From contig JACSYO010002116.1 of the NCBI GenBank assembly GCA_016806645.1, positions 6,504,001 through 6,568,000 of the forward strand: a DNA stretch of 64,000 bases, given 5' to 3'. The DNA comes from Ophiodon elongatus. Lineage: Eukaryota; Chordata; Actinopteri; Perciformes; Hexagrammidae. Position numbers and translations under genes: made by a program. The notes below the pieces were generated by a model that was not told where the DNA came from, searched no databases, and worked only from the letters and a program-made list of their open reading frames with translations. Shown here piece by piece: positions 51,752 to 60,857 of this stretch; positions within the stretch are counted from its first letter, which is position 1, and every line of letters starts with the position of its first letter.

Positions 51752-52486
51752 GACCACGGTTTGAAACCGCAAATCCAGGTTTTCAATGAACAGCTCATGA
51801 TCAGAAAATATATCAAGACCAATCTCTTTTAACTGGAGAAAGTCCTGGTGGCAAAAAACAAAGTACTGATTAAATCCCACTCTGAGGCCTTCAACAAGCT
51901 TATAGACGAAGAAGACTGGAAGTGGAAGTACATCGTGCTGTAGGAACAGACTGATGCCTTGAAGCTACAGAACAATGAATGGACAGAAAAAATCCACGGT
52001 TTGAACAACAATTTCATAGTTCTGGGTGCATTTAAGGCAAATTATAAATCAATGAAGGCAGAGAATGAAGTTCTAACCAGACAGAATGACACTCTGCAAA
52101 AACAACTTCAGGACCAGGACAGGAACTGGAGGAAAAGTTCTCCAAAGAACAACCCTTTCCAGGACAAAAACCCTGCGATAGAGTCAAAGAACGAAGCCGT
52201 GAGACAAGAAAGCGTCACTCTTCAGCTTAAGGTTGAGGAGCTCATCGACACACTCCAGGGTGAGAAAGCTTTGACCGACATCTACGACTCCCTGAGAGCG
52301 GAGAAAAACACCATCAGTCGACAGAACAACGCCCTCCGTAAAGAACTCCAGAAGCTGAATTAAGAAGCGGACAAAGAAAAGGCTCTGGAGGAGAAGTGTG
52401 AGGCGATGAGGGTCAAGAGAGAAAACAATCGCAGACAACAGGACGTCCTGAAAGAACAAGTCAGCTCCCTAACTTTCTTAATTTAA
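51752..52486 (+). pseudogene. Decayed coiled-coil protein gene, three in-frame stops
   Basis: One reading frame of about 245 codons is rich in Lys, Glu, Gln and Leu with heptad-like spacing, for example VEELIDTLQGEKALTDIY and ALEEKCEAMRVKREN. It is broken by TAA at 51830, TAG at 51941 and TAA at 52361, and ends with TAA at 52484. No frameshift is seen. Each internal stop could come from a Gln codon by one C-to-T change, and Gln fits the surrounding coiled coil. The longest intact stretch is 51944-52360. I do not recognise the parent family. It may be a retrocopy or a remnant of a multi-exon gene, since an acceptor-like tatacccag precedes it. No poly-A tail is evident. Confidence 0.6.
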
Positions 52487-53232
52487 TTTCTATGTTTTTT
52501 ATGGATTTACTCATTCAAACTTGAACTTCAAAGATCTTACTTTGGCAATTCATAAATTTTTAATTTTAAATTTAAGTTAAATCCAAGTTATCAATGCAGT
52601 AAACACAGGAATAAACAAGCCTAGATTTTCTATTATGCTGACTTGAAAAGCACACACAAGCTGCTTACTTTTCATCTACAAACCAAACACCTCCAAACAA
52701 GATTGGATTTGTAACTGACCTGAAAATAAACTCATGAGGATTTAAAGCAAAAGAATGGATGGCAAATAAAATATTTTTGTGAACAGGAAAGGTTTTCTTC
52801 TTTTGTCTCAACTCACAGAACAAACGAGGGGTCCTTCCTTCGCTACTGTCAGTCCTCTACAACAGGTTTGTTGACAATAAACACAACCCCCATAATCCAT
52901 TTGTCTTCTTACGAGAGGGCTGAAGCAAAACAAATCAATTTAGTGGGGAGGTTTGGCATGAAGCATCTGCACAGGTCATAGACCGCCTTCCACTCTGGAG
53001 GAATTCCCGGCAACCTCTATTACCTGGGTAGACCCTTTCCCTTTCACTCAGTGTTGCTCGCTTCTTGCTGTGATTTCTGTCGCTTTGCAGGAGGGTGATA
53101 ATGGAAATCAGACGCGCTGGAAAAAAAACAGTAAGGGATGAGAGAAAAAACAATGGTTTATAATGGTATATAATGCCAGTAGACAATTGTCAATTTCTTA
53201 TTTCTATAGGCTCATTTGCATTGTAGAAAATA
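52487..53232. other. Intergenic, no gene recognised
   Basis: AT-rich sequence between the coiled-coil relic and a simple repeat; no exon is supported. Confidence 0.5.
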
Positions 53233-53233
53233 C

Positions 53234-53289
<56 letters not shown>

Positions 53290-53324
53290 AAGAGAGAGCG
53301 AGAGAGAGAGAGAGGGAGAGAGAG
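53233..53324. repeat. (TA)n-(GA)n compound microsatellite
   Basis: About 10 TA units (53233-53252) run directly into a GA array with a few interruptions (CAAGA, CGAGA, GGGAGA). Confidence 0.97.
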
Positions 53325-53429
53325 TATTGCCCCACCCCCAGAACACCCAGGTAATATTTTTGAAAATGTATACCATCCCCCACCATCCAATAACTCAAAC
53401 ATGAATTAGCAACCCTTTAATATCCCAAA

Positions 53430-53555
53430 GAACCATATGACAAACATGTAGAACCATCCAATAGATAAAATGGTTTATTAGGTGATGGTTCTTTGTGGAA
53501 CCACACAGCCTTATAAAGAACCAGTTAAGAACCATTATTTTTTTTCCATGTGTAT
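53430..53555. repeat. Teleost 'GGTTCTTT' repeat (family E)
   Basis: Contains 'agaaccatccaatag', 'gatggttctttgtggaacc' and 'taaagaaccagttaagaacc', the alternating AGAACC/GGTTCT phrases of a common palindromic fish MITE. Confidence 0.55.
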
Positions 53556-55059
53556 CACACTACAAATGATATAATTCACCATACAGACATTCCTCTTTTG
53601 TTCAGGTCATAAATCAATACTGTTTTGTTCTGTCAACACACACACATACACAAACACATGTACACACACACACACGCACACTGTATGCCTCAGTCCTTTG
53701 TTCACTGAATTGTAGATATATATCTGTAAGTAGGCATAAGATGTGATTTCTCTGCAGCATCAAAGCCAAGGAGAGAATCAATAACAGCAGCGAGCCCCAT
53801 TATCATAAAGCAGCTCATTTAGACCTGGAGCCAAACAGCAGACACGTGAAAGCATGCTGACACAAAAATAGCCTGCGGTTTAAACAACTAGCTTGTTCTT
53901 CATATTTGATGCAACTACAAAGTGTCGTACATTCTTCCAACCTTTTAAACATGTTTTTGCACAATGTATGAAATCCATGACGAATGTGAATCCATGGAGG
54001 GATGAGATGTTTTACGGGGAGAACAAGGAGTCTTTGTCCAGAGTTAACTGAGGCCGATAATCAGGGCTGTATTGTCATCTTCACAATGATCTCTGGTCAA
54101 TTAGAAACTGAGTGACCCAATAATGGAGAGGAAAAGAACGTCTGTTTCAACCAACGTTGTCATATCCTTCAGAATGAGCTGTTCTCTATGGGGGAAGTTA
54201 TACAGCTGCAGGAACAACTTACTTCCTCTGTGCATGTTAAATCATAAACCCCATTCAACGGAGAGCGAGAGACTTCCTACAGTTTGTGTTTCCACCCTAT
54301 AATAGTTTCCTAGATGGCAGATCCAGGCTCAAAAACAGGATGGTGGAAATAAATCTTAACAGGTCACAGGGACTTCTTTCTTTATACTGCTGAACTGGAA
54401 AATAACAGGATAGGTGCTCTAATGGTGGCTGTGCGAAAGGAATGCGATGTTCTTATGTAAAGGCAGACAAAAATAATTAAGATATCTGGTTCTTTGTATT
54501 GCTTGTTTATACAATGGCTTTGATTTGATTCTGTCAAACAACATACACATAACACAATTTACAAAAGAAAAAAGGCAAAAATATAAAATCAAATCAAATT
54601 TAACAAACTATATAAAAAACATGGAACACAAATTGCAGTATTCATAACATTTAAGCTACAGGATAAAAAAAAACAGAAGTTAATATAACTTCAATCATTA
54701 ATCTAAATTAGCTGGATCTTCACCTTGACACCTTTACATCTATTGTCCAATAACACAAATTATATTTCAATACACAAGATATGGGGGCCCATAAAACGAA
54801 CAAAAAAATCTGTACTCAGAGTGGTCAAACAATGCACAGGATGCAAAATACACATTTTATCAAATGAACAAATTTTGCATGAAACACATCAATGAAAACA
54901 TTAAAATGCTAACTCTAACCTGAGTTTTCTAGTAGTTTAAAGTGTCAAACCAACAACTTAAGTTCAGAGAAAACGGTTAAACTGATGGCTCGGACTGCTG
55001 AGGATGCAGCAAAGCACTCAGAGGCACCTTGATCAAAAGGAGAGAGGTAAGCATGTAAG
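53556..55059. other. Intergenic, upstream of rassf4
   Basis: No gene. Interrupted CA units occur at 53635-53681. The segment at 54530-54900 is very A-rich. Confidence 0.5.
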
Positions 55060-55150
55060 CCCCGCCCACCCTCAACGTTGATTGGTTGAAACGTATGAGC
55101 ACGGCCTTCTATTGGATTATCCTGTTGTCAGTTTTGTCTTTCAGCTCTGA
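55060..55150 (+). promoter_or_regulatory. rassf4: rassf4 promoter: GC box and two inverted CCAAT boxes
   Basis: CCCCGCCC at 55060-55067 is an SP/KLF-type GC box. ATTGG (inverted CCAAT) occurs at 55081-55085 and 55111-55115. No TATA box is seen. This arrangement precedes the inferred first exon and suits a broadly expressed gene. Motif-based inference. Confidence 0.5.
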
Positions 55151-55253
55151 ATACAGTAGGACAAGAGGGGGAATGAAGACTGATTAAGAACAACGGCGCG
55201 GGATACGTCGGTGGTGGATATACGGAAGGAGACGGAGGAAGCAGTCTGCTATG
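55151..55253 (+). other. rassf4: rassf4 first exon, 5' untranslated (predicted)
   Basis: GC-richer sequence ends at 55253 in a consensus donor (ATG/gtaagaaa). The next plus-strand acceptor with coding sequence is at 60582, where the rassf4 start exon begins, so intron 1 is about 5.3 kb. The exon ends in an ATG that opens a short upstream frame after splicing. The 5' limit is a guess from the promoter motifs. Confidence 0.5.
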
Positions 55254-56900
55254 GTAAGAAACCAAACTGATTAGACTTACTGCAGGGTATAACCACACAC
55301 ACTATCAGGAAGAGAGGGATTTTATCGATGCGATTATACGGTTTAACCAAAACCAAAACACAATGCCCTGAAGACCAGGGGTCTTATGAAGTTAGATGCA
55401 GCTGCTAACGGTTTAAATTCATTTTTTTTTTTGCATTTTGTAATGTGTCAGGTATGTAAAACTTTCCTATTCGTCAGCTTAAATCTGCAGACACAAAACT
55501 ATGTTCCTCACATTGATCGCTGCAAAATAAATTGCTGCATCTTTAGCAGGTGATTTGCGGATAAATGTAAGTCTTTGTCTTTAATATACGTTTGTGAAAA
55601 GTCTTTGTGCATTATTTGGAGCTACCCTGGACATTATTTTACGCGTGGGAATGGGATGATCTCCGGGTGCAGCTTCACAGTAGGTGCGATAATTGGATCC
55701 GAATCTCGCGATGAACAAACCAATTAGCAGACTCGCAATAAAGGTTCTTTGTTTATCGAGGGAGCTTTCACACAGAGGTAATTCGTAATTTACTCACAAA
55801 AGAAGAAGAAGAGGAGCGAAAACAAGAGACTGAATGTGTAAATTCACTCAAATCTTAGCATCACCCAATAGTGTGACCTTTTGGTCCATCTCCTGTGCAG
55901 TGTCTGAATAATTCATAATAATGGTGACAGACTGGAATCTTTTAAATTCTGGAATATTTATACACCCATTACTATACTATGTATAAATATGCATAAGAGA
56001 TAGACTGACCGTCCCATTATGCACCTACGTTGTCAGCAGTTTCCTTGGATAAAAAGTGGAGGTGGGCAGAGGTCATTAAAGGGAGGGGAGGGCTCATTGG
56101 TGTTGCTATTGCATCTGCAATTAACATATTTTTAGGGATTTTCATGAAGATGATCAAGTCGATCAGAGGAGTTTGGATTTGAATCTTCAGCTGTATGAAG
56201 ATAATACGAGGATTGGCATTGTGACAGAAATCTGAAAGACTCCCTCTTTTGTGCTCAGTGTTCATTGTTTAGCTGAATCTGCACCTCTCCTCCCAGAGAC
56301 CACTTCCCAGTCAGACAGTGTTGTGGTGAGTACTGGGCAGTATGTTTCCTGCTTGTGACTGTTGTTGCTCATGCAAGCAGTTTTTTCTGTCTCTTTTTTT
56401 CCTAAGAAACGTCTGTCTCAGCTGCAGGAAATGCAAAATAATCAATTCCTGTGCACCAGAGCTCATTCTTAAATAAATATCTTCTCTAATTTTCTTTGCA
56501 ACTAATAACAAGCAGGGGTATGATGAACCAACCTGGTTCAATTGATTATGAATGGGTCAGTCATATATCACACTGAAGTATATTAAAGTGGAACTGCATT
56601 TCAAAATAAATCACACATCAGTGCTTTAACTGATTAGCTTCCCTTCTTTTCTTATCTAGACTCATGTGACCAAATTATTCTCTTTAACTAAAAGCCTCAG
56701 AAAACACAGAGCCCCAACCAATTACTCATCCAGTAGCACTTTAAATACTACAGAAAAAGTTCATCAAAGTACATCTGTCCACTATCCTCCTGGCTATTTT
56801 TCCTGCAGGTGGTGTCAGAGATCACAATCCAAGTTAGACTGAACACTAATCACTGAGCAAGATGGAGCCATGAGGAAGTTCAGTGTAAATAATGCTTTCG

Positions 56901-56914
56901 CCACTAGGTGGCAC
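56901..56914 (+). promoter_or_regulatory. CTCF-type motif, perfect core match
   Basis: CCACTAGGTGGCAC fits the CTCF consensus CCASYAGRKGGCRS at all 14 positions. It lies in rassf4 intron 1 between the rassf4 promoter and the nested chemokine gene, where an insulator could separate the two transcription units. Binding is not shown by sequence alone. Confidence 0.5.
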
Positions 56915-57049
56915 CAACTTCATGATTGTGGATACAGTGACAGGTATTTTAGACTGTGTTGAAATGTAAACTGTTAGAGTCAGCTTGTAGCAAACAGCAA
57001 CGTTATAGTTAGAAAATATATTAATATTTATATAATTGTTGTTGTATTA

Positions 57050-57185
57050 TTACTGTGACTATTATTACTGATGCATTAAGCAGAATTTTAATGTTGTATT
57101 TGGTTGAGATTATTTTAAATTATGGATATACTGTAGCTTTTTTTAAAACTATGCAGCAAATGTAATAAATGGATGGTCTAGATTT
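57050..57185 (+). repeat. Internal fragment of teleost repeat family C
   Basis: The order 'attattactgatgcattaa-gcagaattttaatgttgtatttggttgaga' followed by 'aaatggatgg' matches the interior of the element that is also present at 63345-63870. Confidence 0.5.
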
Positions 57186-58108
57186 GGTGTCTTACATCTC
57201 AATCTGCAGTAACTACAGCTGTCACACAAACATGGTGTAAAAGATAACATTTCTGTATAAATTATTAAGTACTTTAGTTTGGATTTGAAGGCGGCTGCTG
57301 TTGGCCACATGCCATCCAGTAACATGTCTCTGATTAATATTTGACTTTAAATGCAACTGCTTGAATTGTATTCTTCAAGAACATATGAGATATGAAAAGT
57401 CCCTAAACTTACCCAGCTAGGCCTGGAACAAAGGTCTCCTTGTTCAGCAGTTTACTTTCACTTTCCATTTGACCACCTTGTGCTGTCAAGCATTAAGTTG
57501 TAACAGGATCACTGATCAAGTATGCAAGAGCTCATATCAATGCCAGTTTGTGTTTTAGCTGGGAGACAAATCAGGTTTGGACATGCCTTAGTTATTCACT
57601 TTCCATTACCCAGATTCATGTGGGCGCAAAGCAACAGTAGGCAGACATATTGTGTTTGTGCTCTCGACCCTGTCATATACTTAACAAGGAATCAAAGAGC
57701 TGGTGTGAAGTATGTTTACTGGACCTCGTAAAACACGCCTAATCACCTGCCTGTCTTCGTTGTGCAACAACAACAGTAGTCCACTATAACCGGTGGAAAA
57801 AAATTAATGGTGTGATATTTTCCAAAATACCTCAGGAAAATGCTCTTATTCGCATAGTAGAGTCCCATTGAAAGATATATGTATACTTGCACACAGTTAG
57901 CCCCTGTTTTTGTGCAGATGTTTTAAGTGAGTCATGTTTGCTTTGTGCCTGCCGCTGACTCACATCCTGTAGTTTATTAACTCAAGGCTGTGGGTGACCT
58001 TTCATATCCTGCCAAGGAAGTAATCGTCTTTACCATCATTCCACTCAAAAGACAATCCGGTTCCTCAACAATAAATAGCACACAAGGTCACAATGTTTTG
58101 CTGATATA

Positions 58109-58515
58109 TTTATTTAAAAAAAGAAACAATGTCTGAAAAATGCTCATACTGATATAAAAATAAATAACCAACTAAGTCTTTTCAGTTAGCTTTTCCAGCT
58201 GCATACACAGAATTACACATAAACAGTACATTTGAGTTTTAAAGCTAAAACTATTAACATTTATGAGAAGCCTCCAGGGCTCAGTTTTCAACATAACATC
58301 AGTCATTTGCACAGATAAAGTAAAGTCCCCTGCTGCTGGCCTACAAAGAAAGTTTGATTTACAGCTCAGACAACAGTTTAGGGGATGTGACGTTGATAGA
58401 AAGAAAAGTGGTAGTGTGTGGCCTCTGGTGACCTGGAGTCCCCAGTGTGGCAAAAAACAGCATGTACACACTTCTCTCCATGCAGTAGCTTTGTGTCATT
58501 TGTCAGGCTGGTTGA
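58109..58515 (-). terminator. 3'UTR and polyadenylation signal of the nested chemokine
   Basis: After the stop codon at 58518-58516 (minus strand), the first AATAAA is at 58114-58109, giving a 3'UTR of about 400 nt. Confidence 0.55.
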
Positions 58516-59778
58516 CTATTGGGAATTAGAGGATGAGGCATTTCTGTTGAGGCCCCGGCTCCTCTGTTGAGGGCGCTGACGACCTCTCCCCCTCCTCCTC
58601 CTCTTCAGGCAAAGCGTCACATCACGACCCATCTTTTGAGCTCTGTATAACACACACACAGAAGCATCGACTTTAGTCTGGGGGAAGGGCTGTGAATTGA
58701 TATTCCTAATACGAATCAGACAAGTCAAATATTTGGATACAATATTTCTTGGAAGTACTTTTAAGGAATAATCCATAATTTACACTGAGAAAGGAAAGCT
58801 TTAATATGTTGTAAATTTGGATTCTAATAGAAGAAATAGTTCATTACCACAGAGGCACAAACTGTCATTCTTTGTTATCTGAAAAGTAGCAAATAATAGA
58901 GGAAAGACATAGAAACTGCTCAGCCAGGTGCTTTGTTACGACAAAAACTGGCTTGGCAACAATAAGATACTGTTGGCAGTGATTTACAGGAAATATGAAG
59001 ATGGGTGGGACCCCTCTATAACCAGTTAGGACGCAGAGCTAAAATATTCTGCAATCTGTTGTATAATAGGTACATTGCATTTTTCATGTGCAAATTAACC
59101 TATATTAAAGGATTACATTATACTCTGATGGTTTGCAAAGCTGTAGTATCCCCTTTGAAAAGCCCTACAGAGGCACAGTTGGTAACTAAAAGTTAAGTTT
59201 CACTGATCAAGGCTCTCACCTATTCCAGCAGCGAGTCAGTTGTTTGCCCATCGGCGCCTCTGGATTCAGACACACTGGATCATTGGTGCTCTTCAGTGTC
59301 ACTCTGAAAAACACATGTAAACCCACACATTTACTCATCTGGACGTGTGTGTGTGTGTGTGTGTGTGTGCATATACATGCATGTGTGTGTCTGCAGGATC
59401 TGGAACTCACATTACTGTGACTCTGTTACAGCTGGGGCTTCTGTGGTAGACTGTGAGCCCTTTCAGTTGCCCTCTGACACCTGGCTGCGTGTGTGGACAC
59501 AAACATCTTCCCGGGACGAACGTGCTGTCTGACTCTCTCACTGCACAGACACAGTAACAAGATTACAAATTAATTCAATACAGTAAAACATGAGCAGAAA
59601 TTAAGTGACAGCAAGTTAACATGCTCAGACATGCTTTGCCCCAAGAAAACAAGGATCCCCACTTTTACTGTAGCCAGATTTAATGAAAGAATAAGCATAG
59701 ATGATTCCTACCTGTGATCAGTGCAAAGCAGAAACTCAAGAAGGCGAGTTTACGGACTGACTGAGGACAGAGCTTCAT
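58516..59778 (-). CDS. CXC chemokine, non-ELR, nested in rassf4 intron 1
   Basis: Secreted chemokine, 135 aa, from exons 59778-59712, 59540-59411, 59303-59220 and 58642-58516 (phases 1, 2, 2; GT-AG). A signal peptide starts MKLCPQSVRK and runs to about residue 23. The mature part has GRCLCPHT (CXC pair, no ELR), HRSPSCN (third cysteine) and VTLKSTNDPVCLNPEAP (fourth cysteine in the usual V-C-L-[ND]-P context). Two further cysteines (RCWN, TLCLK) could form an extra disulfide. The tail is highly basic (LKRRRRGRGRQRP) and long, like the glycosaminoglycan-binding tails of CXCL9/CXCL11. Exon 1 (67 nt), exon 3 (84 nt) and the intron phases equal those of cxcl12. It is nearest in style to CXCL9/10/11-like or fish-specific CXCL genes; I cannot name the orthologue. 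A TATA box and an NF-kB-type site upstream suggest inducible expression. Confidence 0.9.
59345..59369. repeat. (GT)n array in intron 2 of the nested chemokine
   Basis: About 12 GT units within the 107-nt intron between exons 2 and 3. Confidence 0.95.
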
Positions 59779-59828
59779 TCTGGAGACGAGCTGAGTGTTG
59801 ACACTGAGCCTTTGAGCCACATGTTGCC

Positions 59829-59893
59829 GTTTTATGCTCTTGCTCCTCCCCCCGCATACTCTGAGCTGGGCTTTCCAAATCAGGAAATTCCCC
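59829..59893 (-). promoter_or_regulatory. Promoter of the nested chemokine: TATA box and NF-kB-type site
   Basis: On the minus strand, CATAAAAC (59836-59829) is a TATA-like box about 52-58 nt before the start codon. GGGAATTTCC (59892-59883) is a perfect kB consensus (GGGRNNYYCC) about 47 bp further upstream. A GAAAGTG half-site typical of interferon-response elements lies just above it (about 59905). This spacing is characteristic of inflammation-induced chemokine promoters. Confidence 0.6.
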
Positions 59894-60581
59894 ATGGCAC
59901 TTTCCTTTCTGAAATATATGGACACAGGAATCAAGATACAGGGATCAGGGCCACCATCCCTCTGTCTTGTCATAAAAGACTTGGCAGCCCAAAGGACACA
60001 GTAATTAATAGGTGTCCTTTTGTTTTTACTGTGCACTCAATTTCATGGGCAAAAAAGACACTGGTGTTGCAGATTGGTTGTGTTCTTTAGAAACTGTGCC
60101 ACAGCAAAGAATAAGCAGTGTTTTTTTTATGAATATTATGATGCTAACTGTTTTTAAGAAACGTGCCACAGGCATGATCCTTGAACGAGACAGGAGACAC
60201 AGTGGTTTCTGGGCTTTATTGAGCTTTGCCACAACATGTTACCAAGTTGGCTCTGTGTCAACCACACCATGTGATTTCTTATAAATCCCTGTCCCTGCTT
60301 TTACCACCGGAGCTATTTGTTCAGAAGCGTTTGATTTAAAACATTCTTTCCAATCCTCAAATTGGATCAAAAGTGAAACATGACAACACATTACACTATT
60401 GTTCATATGTTATATTATATCATTATATCATCTTTTTAAAAGCACATGGTCAAATTTTCTGTACATACTCATCATAATGTATCTATTAGACTCAGTTATT
60501 AGTTATGATTGTACACAGTGTTATAGCCACAATACAATCTTTATTTAATTACTAATGTTTTGTGGTGTTTTTCTGCCACAG
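59894..60581 (+). other. rassf4: rassf4 intron 1, right part
   Basis: Non-coding up to the acceptor ttctgccacag ending at 60581. Open frames at 60012-60284 have no domain. Confidence 0.5.
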
Positions 60582-60597
60582 CTGGGCTTGAGACAAA

Positions 60598-60857
60598 ATG
60601 GGTGAGCGTCAGACCTACGTGAAGCTCAGTGAAGAGAAACTTATACCAAAGTAAGTCCTTTCATTTCACTCACTACAAATCACTACAATCAAGTGAAATA
60701 AAAATGCTGATGCATTACATTTCACAATTGTTTGAGAGCTGTGATTGCTAATACCCTTTGTGGTCTTGTGTTCATATTCAGGTCTGCCATATTGTCACTG
60801 CTTAGGACCTACAACTGTTACCATGAAGGGAAAAACTTCCAGCTAAGGACACGCGAG
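60598..60857 (+). CDS. rassf4: Ras association domain family member 4, N-terminal exons (partial)
   Basis: RASSF4 is a scaffold with a C-terminal Ras-association domain and a SARAH coiled coil that links Ras-type GTPases to Hippo-pathway kinases. Only the N-terminus is here: exon 2 coding part 60598-60650 (17 codons plus 2 nt) and exon 3 60782-60857, joining to residue 43 in phase 0. The sequence LRTYNCYHEGKNFQLRTRE matches the conserved N-terminal segment of RASSF2/RASSF4 (L-K-T-Y-N-x-Y-x-E-G-x-x-x-Q-L-R). NCYHEGK favours RASSF4. The start MGERQTYVKLSEEK sits in a strong context (aaaATGg). The remaining exons, with the RA and SARAH regions, lie beyond position 64000 or were not found. Adjacent tmem72 supports the assignment. 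Confidence 0.9.

Larger units (their letters stand above)
55254..58108 (+). other. rassf4: rassf4 intron 1, left part
   Basis: No coding exon on either strand is supported. It contains a perfect CTCF-type motif at 56901 and a repeat fragment at 57050-57185, listed separately. The frames at 56017-56265 and 56311-56541 (minus) look random. Confidence 0.5.

Noticed and set aside
53163..53402. Arg/Glu- or Ser/Leu-repeat frames
   Set aside because: They are translations of the TA/GA simple repeat.
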